Part shown: in pieces, positions 30,368 to 37,625 of the stretch
Layout: each line of letters begins with the position of its first letter
How positions within the stretch are numbered: position 1 is the first letter of the stretch
Source of the DNA: CAYUQT01 sp964596165
GTDB taxonomy: Bacteria; Planctomycetota; Phycisphaerae; UBA1845; JAFGLZ01
Length of the DNA stretch: 38,492 bases
Assembly (NCBI GenBank): GCA_964596165.1
Contig: CAZQTW010000060.1
Location: forward strand, 1 to 38,492
Direction: 5' to 3'
Notes under the pieces: generated by a model
The model's database searches: none
Told to the model about the DNA's origin: nothing
What the model saw: the letters and a program-made list of their open reading frames with translations, nothing else
Made by a program: the position numbers and the translations under genes

Positions 30368-31857
30368 GATGGATCTCAGCGGCGTCGATGGTGATCGGGG
30401 CTCTGGCCGGTCCAGTGGGAGGCGCGGCAACCGATGCGGATCTGATCGAAGCCGGTGCGCTGGCCCCTGCGGATCTGATCAAGTATTGGCAGTGCCCCGT
30501 GCCGCTCAAACCGGGTGAGAAGATCACGAGCCTGCATCTCGAAGACGAAACCGTCTACGCCATAACCGATCACGGCGCCATCTACGTCATCGACGCCGAT
30601 GTCGGATTGGTTCGCTGGTCCGCCGTCGTCGCCGAACCTCCGTTTCAGCTCTTCCCACCCACGCACCCCGTGACCGAGGGGGGCAAGCCGACCACCGAGG
30701 TCTATGTCACAAGTCCCACGCGACTGTGCGTTTTCCATCGGTTCACGGGACGCTTGCTGTCCGACCAGAAACTGCCCTTTACCGCTTCCGGTCCGGCCGT
30801 CAGCGACGGACGCTCAGTCTATCTCGGCAGCGTCAATGCTCGCTATTGCTCACTCAAGCCCGTGTCGGACGCCGTGACGCTCTTGGAGCCGACCCAGAAA
30901 GGCGTCAAGTGGTATGCCGTCGTGATCCTCCCCGACGGCAAGCGGCTCGGTGGAGAAGCGCCGACCCTCGCCAAGGCGCGCGAGTGGCAGGAGAGCATGG
31001 TCGCCCGATTGGGCGGACTGCAGTCGGAACGAAAGACGGCCATCATGCGGTGGATGATCGACACGGAGGGAACGGTGGTCGCTCGACCGGCCGTCGTGGT
31101 CACTCGAACACTGCCCGACAACAGGGTGGTCTATATCGGATACGTCCCCAGCGACGGCGGCAAGCTCTTCGCGGTCAATCTGGAAAGCAAGACCAAGGTC
31201 TGGGAGGCAAGCGCGGCGGGGGCCGTCCTGACGACGCCTCTCGTCGGCAAGGGGATGGTCTGTTTCGCCGGAATGGATCGCTCCGTCTACGGGGTCGATC
31301 GGCTGCAGGGCGTTCGACAGTGGCAGTGCTATTTGCCCGTGCCCCTGCGTCGCACCGGAGTCCTTACCGACAAGGTCCTCTATCAGCCGGGTGACCCGTC
31401 GGGTGTATACGCCATCGATCCCGTGACCGGCAAGCTCCTGTGGTCTTGCGAGAGGGCAAGCGAGTACGTGGCCGAACAGGATGGATCCGTCTACCTCTTC
31501 GATCCCGCCAAGGCCATCGTTCAGCTTGAGGCAACCACGGGGCGGGAGATCCGTGTGATGCCGTGTCCGGACGCGACGTTGAGCGTCGCAAACACCCGCG
31601 ACACGACCCTTTACTTCGCCGAGCCTCTGGGACGATTGATGTGTGTGAGGCCGAAGGGTGTTCCCTATCTGCGCCGATCGAAGTTCGATGCGGCCTTGGC
31701 CGGTGCGTTCGAACCGAAGGGCGCGACGACCCAGCAAGCGTCGACGCGCCGGGCCACGGCCACCGGTCCCGAGGCTGCCGGACCCGACGATCCGCTCCGA
31801 AGCCGCAGCGCCATTCCGCCCGCGGTGAATTCCTCCGTCGGTGGTGGCGGCGAGTGA
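30364..31857 (+). CDS. Exported PQQ-like beta-propeller protein
   Basis: 497-aa exported protein. The ATG at 30364 has AGGAG 8 nt upstream and starts a signal peptide (about 1-24, ending GGAA). The mature part is a WD40/PQQ-like propeller with repeated 'G.IYVIDADVGLVRWSA', 'GKLFAVNLESKTKVWEA', 'SVYGVDRLQGVRQWQC' and 'GVYAIDPVTGKLLWSC' blades. Such propellers are usually binding scaffolds; BamB and quinoprotein dehydrogenases share the fold. I see no quinoprotein active-site signature. The last 50 residues are Ala/Pro/Thr-rich and disordered-looking. It overlaps the upstream small gene by 4 bp and precedes yjbQ by about 56 bp. Confidence 0.85.
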   Translation: MRWISAASMVIGALAGPVGGAATDADLIEAGALAPADLIKYWQCPVPLKPGEKITSLHLEDETVYAITDHGAIYVIDADVGLVRWSAVVAEPPFQLFPPTHPVTEGGKPTTEVYVTSPTRLCVFHRFTGRLLSDQKLPFTASGPAVSDGRSVYLGSVNARYCSLKPVSDAVTLLEPTQKGVKWYAVVILPDGKRLGGEAPTLAKAREWQESMVARLGGLQSERKTAIMRWMIDTEGTVVARPAVVVTRTLPDNRVVYIGYVPSDGGKLFAVNLESKTKVWEASAAGAVLTTPLVGKGMVCFAGMDRSVYGVDRLQGVRQWQCYLPVPLRRTGVLTDKVLYQPGDPSGVYAIDPVTGKLLWSCERASEYVAEQDGSVYLFDPAKAIVQLEATTGREIRVMPCPDATLSVANTRDTTLYFAEPLGRLMCVRPKGVPYLRRSKFDAALAGAFEPKGATTQQASTRRATATGPEAAGPDDPLRSRSAIPPAVNSSVGGGGE

Positions 31858-31913
31858 AGTAGTCTGAGCGGCTTCGGGACTGAACGCCGCCCATGAGGCC
31901 GGAGAAGCGGACC

Positions 31914-32324
31914 GTGTCGAAGATGATCGTCCTGGACCTGCGCACGACCCAGCGAAGCCAATTCGTCGACATGACGCATCGTGTGCAAGAGGCGGTGTCC
32001 GACTCGGGGGTCCGTCAAGGCGCGGTGGTTTGCTACGTGCCTCACACCACGGCCGCGGTAACCATCCAGGAGAACGCCGACCCGGACGTCACGCGCGATC
32101 TGGCCTACAAACTGTCCGACCTGATCCCCCAAGGGGATGAGGGGTTCCGGCACAACGAGGGAAACAGCGACGCCCATCTCAAATCGTCGCTGCTCGGCGT
32201 ATCGCAGGTCATTCCGATTCGCGACGGACGGCTCGCCCTGGGCACGTGGCAGGCCGTCTACTTCGCCGAGTTCGACGGTCCACGCCATCGCCAAATGCTC
32301 GTTCAGGTCTTGCCGGCGGAGTAG
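31914..32324 (+). CDS. YjbQ/UPF0047 family protein
   Basis: About 136-aa member of the YjbQ (UPF0047) family, small metal-binding trimers. Some members substitute weakly for thiamine-phosphate synthase; the natural function is unknown. Seen: VVCYVPHTTAAVTIQENADPD and HNEGNSDAHLKSSLLG, which carry the conserved His/Glu/Asp set, and the ending TWQAVYFAEFDGPR.R...VQV. The GTG at 31914 has GGAG 9 nt upstream; ATGs at 31893 and 31923 are alternatives. It is the last gene of the plus-strand unit and faces the GGDEF gene end-to-end with a 9-bp gap. Confidence 0.93.
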   Translation: MSKMIVLDLRTTQRSQFVDMTHRVQEAVSDSGVRQGAVVCYVPHTTAAVTIQENADPDVTRDLAYKLSDLIPQGDEGFRHNEGNSDAHLKSSLLGVSQVIPIRDGRLALGTWQAVYFAEFDGPRHRQMLVQVLPAE

Positions 32325-32333
32325 TCTGGAGCG

Positions 32334-33323
32334 TCAGACCGGCGCGGGAACGTGCGGGAACACGCCGTCGCCGCCGCTCGCCTTACAGACGTACATGGAA
32401 CAGTCGGCGGTCGCGATCAACTCCCGTGCCGTGTTGAAGCGCCCGCCCACGAGACTCGCCACGCCGATACTGAGCGTCACGCCCTTCGCCGCCGGTAGCT
32501 CGGCGGCTCGCAACTGGTGAAAGCGGTTGGTGATTCGCTCCGCGCACCGGAAGGCCTCGTCGGTCGAGCTCTGCGGCAGCAGGACGATGAACTCGTCGCC
32601 CCCGAATCGGGCGGCCACATCCGAACTGCGAACCGAGTCCGCAATCGAGCGAGCGGCCGTTTGGAGCAGCCGATCGCCGGCGAGGTGACCCAGCTCGTCA
32701 TTCGCCCGTTTGAACCGATCGACGTCGATCATCATGCATGCGAGATCCTCATCGTATCGCATCGCGCGGGCCACGAGCATGTCGACCACTTCGTTGACGT
32801 ACCGCCGGTTGTACAGCCCCGTCAGCGGATCGCGCAACGCCGCGTCGCGAAGCTGGAGATTCACGGCCTCCAGTTCCGCGTTCTTGTGCCGCAACTCCTC
32901 ACAACGATTCGTCAGCTCCTCTTGGAGTCGGGTGACATTGGACTTCAGCGAGGCCATCACCAGGTTCTTTTCGACCACCACCGGCAGGACGTCGAGATAA
33001 TCGTCCGTCTTGACGATGTAGTCGGCCGCGCCCCCGCGGATGGCCGAGGCCGCCGCGTCGCTCGACCGCAGGCTGGTGACCATGACGATGGGACAGGCAG
33101 CTCGCGTCTTGAGCCGCTGAACGAGTTCAAGACCGGTGCAATCGGGCAGATGGTAGCCCAACAGGATCAGGTCGAACGGTTTCAACTCCAACGTGTCGAC
33201 GTCCGCGGCGGAGGACGCCGAGACGACGCGTCCGCTGGGGAAGCGGGCCTCGAGGCGCGCGGTGATTTGCGCCACTTGATCGGCCTTGCTCTCGACGATC
33301 AAGATGTACGGCCAGGGTGTCAT
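32334..33323 (-). CDS. Diguanylate cyclase with degenerate receiver domain (REC-GGDEF)
   Basis: 329-aa protein: receiver-like domain (about 5-115), coiled-coil linker (about 118-158) and GGDEF domain (about 160-325). The ATG at 33323 has GAGGAGG 5 nt upstream. The cyclase site GGDEF (241-245) is intact, as is the inhibitory I-site R232-SS-D235 five residues before it, so c-di-GMP synthesis with product inhibition is expected. In the receiver, the phospho-acceptor Asp is replaced by Gly56 (DLILLGYHLP; codon GGC), and the N-terminal acidic pair reads Glu11-Ser12, while Thr83 and Lys105 remain. The domain therefore cannot be phosphorylated in the usual way. Control may instead come from protein contacts or ligand binding. 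It faces yjbQ convergently; upstream lies a long non-coding stretch. Confidence 0.92.
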   Translation of the reverse strand: MTPWPYILIVESKADQVAQITARLEARFPSGRVVSASSAADVDTLELKPFDLILLGYHLPDCTGLELVQRLKTRAACPIVMVTSLRSSDAAASAIRGGAADYIVKTDDYLDVLPVVVEKNLVMASLKSNVTRLQEELTNRCEELRHKNAELEAVNLQLRDAALRDPLTGLYNRRYVNEVVDMLVARAMRYDEDLACMMIDVDRFKRANDELGHLAGDRLLQTAARSIADSVRSSDVAARFGGDEFIVLLPQSSTDEAFRCAERITNRFHQLRAAELPAAKGVTLSIGVASLVGGRFNTARELIATADCSMYVCKASGGDGVFPHVPAPV

Positions 33324-33706
33324 CGCGGCCTCCTCGCCGGAGGGGGAGCGCATAGGCCTCCTTCTATTTCTGATACGATTTGGACACACCTTCGGCAACG
33401 AATCCGTGCACTTTCGCTGAAATGATTAGCCTTGCGGTGACCGCCGTCGGGTTCACGCGACTTCCCCCAATCCGGTGCGATCGTTACCTGAATGCAGCAA
33501 ACTTTACCAAAGGGCGTCCGGTTTTCTAGGTCGTGTATTGACGACCAAGAAAGTTTATTGTCACCACCAGCGGTCTGGAATACTTGATATAATCCTACTT
33601 GGAATGCGTAAATCGTGTCGAGAAACGCCAATAGATTAGTGTCATTTCGCAAAAATTTAGCATTTACACCTTGCCTTAGCATTATCGGACGTGTATATTG
33701 TGGTAG

Positions 33707-33735
33707 TTGACACCTATGGAGTGGGTAGTTATGGC
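33707..33735 (+). promoter_or_regulatory. Putative promoter upstream of module copy 2
   Basis: Perfect -35 TTGACA (33707-33712), 17-nt spacer, weak -10 TATGGC (33730-33735). The C10 tract begins 25 nt downstream of the -10 box, so it would lie early in the transcript. The next gene starts over 500 nt away. Confidence 0.3.
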
Positions 33736-33884
33736 AATTAATGCCACTGAGAATAGTTTCCCCCCCCCCACACACAATTAAGACATCACAACAGATGTTT
33801 AGGCGCTCCGCTAGATCGTATCGTAGTGATTCCGCGATCTGTCCACTGGCTGATTTCCTCGGGCTGTTGCGCTCTTCGTTTCAT

Positions 33885-34010
33885 GGAGAGCGCAGACATG
33901 ATGCCTAGGCGCAAGACGCCGAGGGTTCGCGCCGGGCTGTGCGCTCCTGACCAGTGTTTGGCTCAACGCCTGTCTCGGGCAGGACTCGCCCAGGGCAGCG
34001 CCGAACACTG
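33885..34010 (+). ncRNA. Candidate structured RNA upstream of module copy 2
   Basis: Two large hairpins lie side by side. The first pairs GGAG-a-GCGCA (33885-33894) with TGCGCTCC (33940-33947) and encloses GGCG-caaga-CGCC (33908-33920). The second pairs CAGTGTTTGGC (33952-33962) with GCCGAACACTG (34000-34010), 11 pairs with one G-U, and encloses CCTG/CAGG (33969-33983) and GCC-cag-GGC (33988-33996), a three-way junction. I know no RNA family with this shape. The strand is unproven. Confidence 0.3.
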
Positions 34011-34097
34011 TGTGCACTGCGGAGGCGACGGTGGCAGCTTACAAGGCGGGCTTGAGCCGTGCTTTCGCTTGTCTGATGGTCTGCTGGCGGGCAGCAT

Positions 34098-34128
34098 GAA
34101 CCGAGCCGAGCGGCGCAAGTCGCCGGTC
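34098..34128. repeat. Dispersed hairpin element, copy A
   Basis: GAACCGAGCCGAGCGGCGCA and the following bases contain the hairpin CGGCG-caagt-CGCCG. A close copy lies at 35986-36016, and a more diverged relative at 25315-25345. Confidence 0.5.
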
Positions 34129-34258
34129 CGTTGTCTCGCCCCTGTTGAACACGGGCCATTCTTGAGACACGAGCGTTCGTGCTTCTTTTCTGAACCTTGA
34201 CCCCCCGAGGCAGGGGAGCTCGTCAAACACAGGATCGCATTTTTGAGGAGGATGACCG

Positions 34259-35881
34259 ATGCTACGCCCCAACCTTCAGAGGTCGATCGGCAGGGTCGGC
34301 GGAGTGGTTCTGTTGGTCCTCTCGGCTGTCGGCGGTGCCGCCGCATTCGCCGCCCAACCCATCGGGTCCGCGGCCGAGTCCGCGCGTGCTGAAAAGGATC
34401 CGTCCCTGACGGACCTCTTGAACCGATGTGCCGGACTCGCGGTGGAGGATCGATACGCCGAGGCGCTCGACGGGATCATCGCAGCCTTCGAGACCCACCC
34501 GGACAGTGCGTGGGATTTGAACACCTTCTGGGGCGCCCTGATCAGGGGATTCGAGTGGTTCGGCAGGCTCTCCGACGACGAGCAGGAACGCGTACTCGCC
34601 CGCTACGCCAAGCCGCGATCCGGACAGGGCAAGACGCAGGCGCCCCTGTTCAATCAGTTGACCGACTGGATGCACGACGTCTTGCCGGCGACCTCCTTGA
34701 AAAGTCCGGGTGGCAAGCTCGCCTTGGCCACGTGGTATTGGCAGGCAGGCCACCATGCCCGGGCGGTGGCCTATGGAATGGGCGTGTTTCAAACCAGCCC
34801 CGACACCCTTGCGGGCCAGACCGCGATGATGGCCTTGGTGGCCGGACAATACTTCCGGTGCGGTCATGAGGGGGCCCTGCGAACCGTTCAGATGGCGGTC
34901 CGGTTGGCCCCGAACGGCCAGACGACGGGCTGGGGAATTTGTCGCGTCGTGCTCTACCTGTGCGATCGGAGGCAAGTGGAGCGAGCCAAGGCGTTCTGCC
35001 GAGAGGTCCGCACCGCCGCCCCGGGCACCCTGGCGAGCGCGGTGGCGGACCAAGCCCTCGGGATGATTGGCGACATCGAGGCGATGGCCTACCCCCAGGC
35101 CCTTGAACGAATGTGGGAGCTCCGGGCATACGCCATGCCCGGTCCGGCCAAGGACATCCTGGGGACGTTGCTGCCGGGCATCGCCTCGCCGACGGACCTG
35201 AAGGCCCTGGAGGCACAAGAACGCGTCGACGAGCTGACGCGGGCGGCTCAAAAGGAAGTCGAATGGCGGCGCGACCCGCTGCGAACGGCGTTGGCCCACG
35301 TGGTGCTTGCCCATTGCGCCTTCCTCCGGGCCAAGCCGAACCAAGCGGTCGAGCACTACCAGTCGGCCCTCGACACCAATCACCCCGACGTGGAGGAGTA
35401 CGTTCTGGCGCAACTGGGCGAGCTCCTTTCCCGGAGCGACCCGCCCCGGGCTATCGAATGCCTTGAGAGGCTGCGGCGTCGTCACGGTGGCGGAGCGGCC
35501 GGTTGGGAATGGCAGGACAAGGCGCTGGCCGAGCTCTACCAGAGTCAAGGTCGCTACGAGGAGGCCTTGCAAACCTACCGTGACCTCGAAGAGCGCTGTC
35601 GAAAGAGATGCACGCTCGTGGACGTCCGAAGCGACTGGATGAGCGCGTCCGTCGTCGCCTGCCTGCGCGGTCTGGGGCGGGACCAGGAGGCGGATGATTT
35701 GGCCGAGGAGGTCCTGAGAGGTCACCACTATGACGCCCCGATCGAAACGCTGACCGACGGGCAGTTGAGTGACCTCCATTTCCTACTGAACCGCATGGGT
35801 CGCAACCAGGAGGCGGAACAGTACCGTCAAGAGCAATCCCGACGGCAGAAGGCGATCGAGTCTCGAACGTCGCGACGGTGA
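34259..35881 (+). CDS. Secreted TPR-type helical repeat protein, copy 2 of the module
   Basis: 540-aa exported protein, collinear full-length paralog of the protein at 152-1780 (about a third identical by eye, with the strongest blocks in the first 200 residues). A signal peptide spans about 1-33 (VGGVVLLVLSAVGGAAAFAA), followed by TPR/Sel1-like helical repeats such as 'KPNQAVEHYQSALD' and 'GRYEEALQTYRDLE'. The ATG at 34259 has GGAGG 7 nt upstream. GC content is higher than in copy 1 and closer to the central genes. It is followed, after 191 bp carrying a dispersed hairpin element, by the Ig-like protein gene, the same order as copy 1. No catalytic motif; a scaffold role is inferred from the repeats. 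Confidence 0.87.
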   Translation: MLRPNLQRSIGRVGGVVLLVLSAVGGAAAFAAQPIGSAAESARAEKDPSLTDLLNRCAGLAVEDRYAEALDGIIAAFETHPDSAWDLNTFWGALIRGFEWFGRLSDDEQERVLARYAKPRSGQGKTQAPLFNQLTDWMHDVLPATSLKSPGGKLALATWYWQAGHHARAVAYGMGVFQTSPDTLAGQTAMMALVAGQYFRCGHEGALRTVQMAVRLAPNGQTTGWGICRVVLYLCDRRQVERAKAFCREVRTAAPGTLASAVADQALGMIGDIEAMAYPQALERMWELRAYAMPGPAKDILGTLLPGIASPTDLKALEAQERVDELTRAAQKEVEWRRDPLRTALAHVVLAHCAFLRAKPNQAVEHYQSALDTNHPDVEEYVLAQLGELLSRSDPPRAIECLERLRRRHGGGAAGWEWQDKALAELYQSQGRYEEALQTYRDLEERCRKRCTLVDVRSDWMSASVVACLRGLGRDQEADDLAEEVLRGHHYDAPIETLTDGQLSDLHFLLNRMGRNQEAEQYRQEQSRRQKAIESRTSRR

Positions 35882-35985
35882 CCCGCACGGAGGCGTAGCG
35901 TTGAGCGTCCCGCCCTTGAAATCGCGGTCCGGATGACCGTGATGCGCGGGAGGCGATGACGTTCTGGTGACGTATGGGACAGCGC

Positions 35986-36016
35986 GAACCGAGCCGAGCG
36001 GCGCGAGCCACCGGTC
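35986..36016. repeat. Dispersed hairpin element, copy B
   Basis: Matches 34098-34128 over GAACCGAGCCGAGCGGCGC and partly beyond, with one mismatch in the hairpin arm (CGGCG/CACCG). Copies A and B lie before the first and second genes of module copy 2. Confidence 0.5.
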
Positions 36017-36072
36017 TACTGTTTGCGTCGATCCAATCCTATCGACAAACGAAAGACAGAGGAGGTGTGGCC

Positions 36073-37524
36073 ATGGATTTCAGGCGGATAGTCTTGCGGG
36101 TTGTGGGTGGGGTGCTGGGGCTGTTGGCGGGGCTTTGGCTGACGGCCATTCCGGCCTGTTGCTGCACATCGGCGGACGTCACGATGAGCGGCCCGTCGGT
36201 GCTGGAGGTATGCGAGGTGGCCGAGTACGTGGCGGCGGGACAGCCGCAAGGAGGTGATTATCAATGGTCGGCCGGCGTGGGCGAGATCGTGAGCGGGCAG
36301 GGGACGAGTCAGATCCAGTACAAGGCCCCGGACGACCCGGAAGTAGGGAGCGTGGTGATCTCGGTGACGTACTCGGTCCCGTGCCCGGACGATCCGAACG
36401 AGACCATCCACGCCGGCACCTCCATGGTCGTCGCCATCACACCAAAGGATTGCACAAACGGCGGCCCGGGCCCGGACGATCTGCATGTCTCTACTGATGG
36501 TATATGGACTTTGCATATCAACGATCCCTCTGACCGTGAGACACTGACAGCCGGGGGCAGCATAGATCCGGAGAGCACAGAGTGTGGCTGCGCAAGGTGC
36601 GGGGGCAACGGCATAGATCTCGGGGCCACAGAGTGGCAGAGCCTTGATCCCAATCATTTGGAGGTTGCGCCTTCGCTTGGTTACAGTACAAACGTCCACT
36701 CTATTTCTAAGACTCGGGGACAGTATCACGTTCGGGCGACGTTCCATGATAAGGCCGAGCCGAACTACTGCAATGACGACGAGGGGAGTAGCTGGTCGGT
36801 GACGAAGACCTTCCAGACATTTCGCGTTGGGGCTCGCGTCTCTGTCAGTGGAGTCGAGCCAGCGACGCTGTGGGAAGATGATGCCGTCGAGTCCAAAACC
36901 GTCCCGAAAACCCTTGATGAGGTGGACATCCAACGACTGACAAGTAACCCTGAGACAGTATCATTCTCAGACTACCAAAAAGCGGAATGCGTGGGCACTT
37001 TTGCGCTGCTCGCGGACCCGAGCTGCGGAATGAAGGGGTTCGTCCACGCTTACATTGGTGGAGCCAATAGTACCGGACGGGCTGGGGTCCGTGTATGGGA
37101 TTCTGATTTCGAACCAGATAAAGGAAACATAACCGTTACAGTAGAGATTATACCTGGCATCGTTAGTATTTCAACCACTTACGATAACAAAGGGGACGAC
37201 GTAATGAGCGGTGCAGGAGTCGGATATGGGGCTACGATAAAGGGAGGGGGGAGCAGTGAAAGGAAAGTTGAGATCGTCAGCACAACGTACGAGCCAACGG
37301 CCAACACGCTTAACATCCCGGCGTGGAGTTCAAACACCACGCTTTCGGGATCGCCAGGAACTACGAGCCAGGGGGAGGTAGAGGTAAACGTCAGCATCGC
37401 GATAGACGACGGGTCTCCTGAGACCCGGGCGTATGCCCGTGCGCACTGTACGGAGAGCTGCGGAAACGTCCCTCCTACCGTCGAGTGGAAGCTGACAGCC
37501 AGACCGGTGTACCGGCGGCAATAG
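36073..37524 (+). CDS. Secreted Ig/PKD-like protein with compositionally distinct C-terminal part
   Basis: 483-aa exported protein. The ATG at 36073 has AGGAGG 7 nt upstream. A hydrophobic signal (about 8-28) ends IPAC, followed by CC (Cys29-31), so it could be a lipoprotein. The Ig/PKD-like domain (about 33-125, Cys47, Cys104) matches the N-terminal domain of the protein at 1847-3403. After residue about 136 the similarity ends and the sequence becomes beta-rich, Ser/Thr/Gly-rich and cysteine-containing (ECGCARCGG, HCTESCGN). Hand-counted GC falls from about 66% (36121-36480) to about 54% (36481-37260). I recognise no C-terminal family. The shift suggests that the C-terminal part was replaced by recombination. 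Confidence 0.85.
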   Translation: MDFRRIVLRVVGGVLGLLAGLWLTAIPACCCTSADVTMSGPSVLEVCEVAEYVAAGQPQGGDYQWSAGVGEIVSGQGTSQIQYKAPDDPEVGSVVISVTYSVPCPDDPNETIHAGTSMVVAITPKDCTNGGPGPDDLHVSTDGIWTLHINDPSDRETLTAGGSIDPESTECGCARCGGNGIDLGATEWQSLDPNHLEVAPSLGYSTNVHSISKTRGQYHVRATFHDKAEPNYCNDDEGSSWSVTKTFQTFRVGARVSVSGVEPATLWEDDAVESKTVPKTLDEVDIQRLTSNPETVSFSDYQKAECVGTFALLADPSCGMKGFVHAYIGGANSTGRAGVRVWDSDFEPDKGNITVTVEIIPGIVSISTTYDNKGDDVMSGAGVGYGATIKGGGSSERKVEIVSTTYEPTANTLNIPAWSSNTTLSGSPGTTSQGEVEVNVSIAIDDGSPETRAYARAHCTESCGNVPPTVEWKLTARPVYRRQ

Positions 37525-37625
37525 GGGCCTCCATCAAGGCCGTCGGGGGAAGGATGCTCCTTCGTCCACTCCTCGCGTGGGAAGTGGGGGCGAGTCCGCA
37601 GAAGTTGGTTTTGGAGGAACGGACC

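Larger units (their letters stand above)
33324..34258. other. Long gene-free region: AT-rich half, C10 tract, structured GC-rich half
   Basis: 935 bp without a supported gene. The first half (33530-33780) is AT-rich, unlike the rest of the window, with an extended -10 motif (TGATATAAT, 33586-33594) and a perfect TTGACA at 33707-33712. A run of ten C lies at 33760-33769. The second half (33885-34130) is GC-rich with several strong hairpins. A Cys-rich frame at 33826-34200 was judged non-coding. Confidence 0.55.

Noticed and set aside
33826..34200. Cys/Arg-rich 124-codon plus-strand frame before module copy 2
   Set aside because: No ribosome site, no hydrophobic or family pattern, and it overlaps strong RNA hairpins and a dispersed repeat; more likely non-coding.
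34262..35779. Minus-strand open frame (505 codons) opposite the copy-2 TPR gene
   Set aside because: The plus-strand product is paralogous to the protein at 152-1780, so the antisense frame is a shadow.
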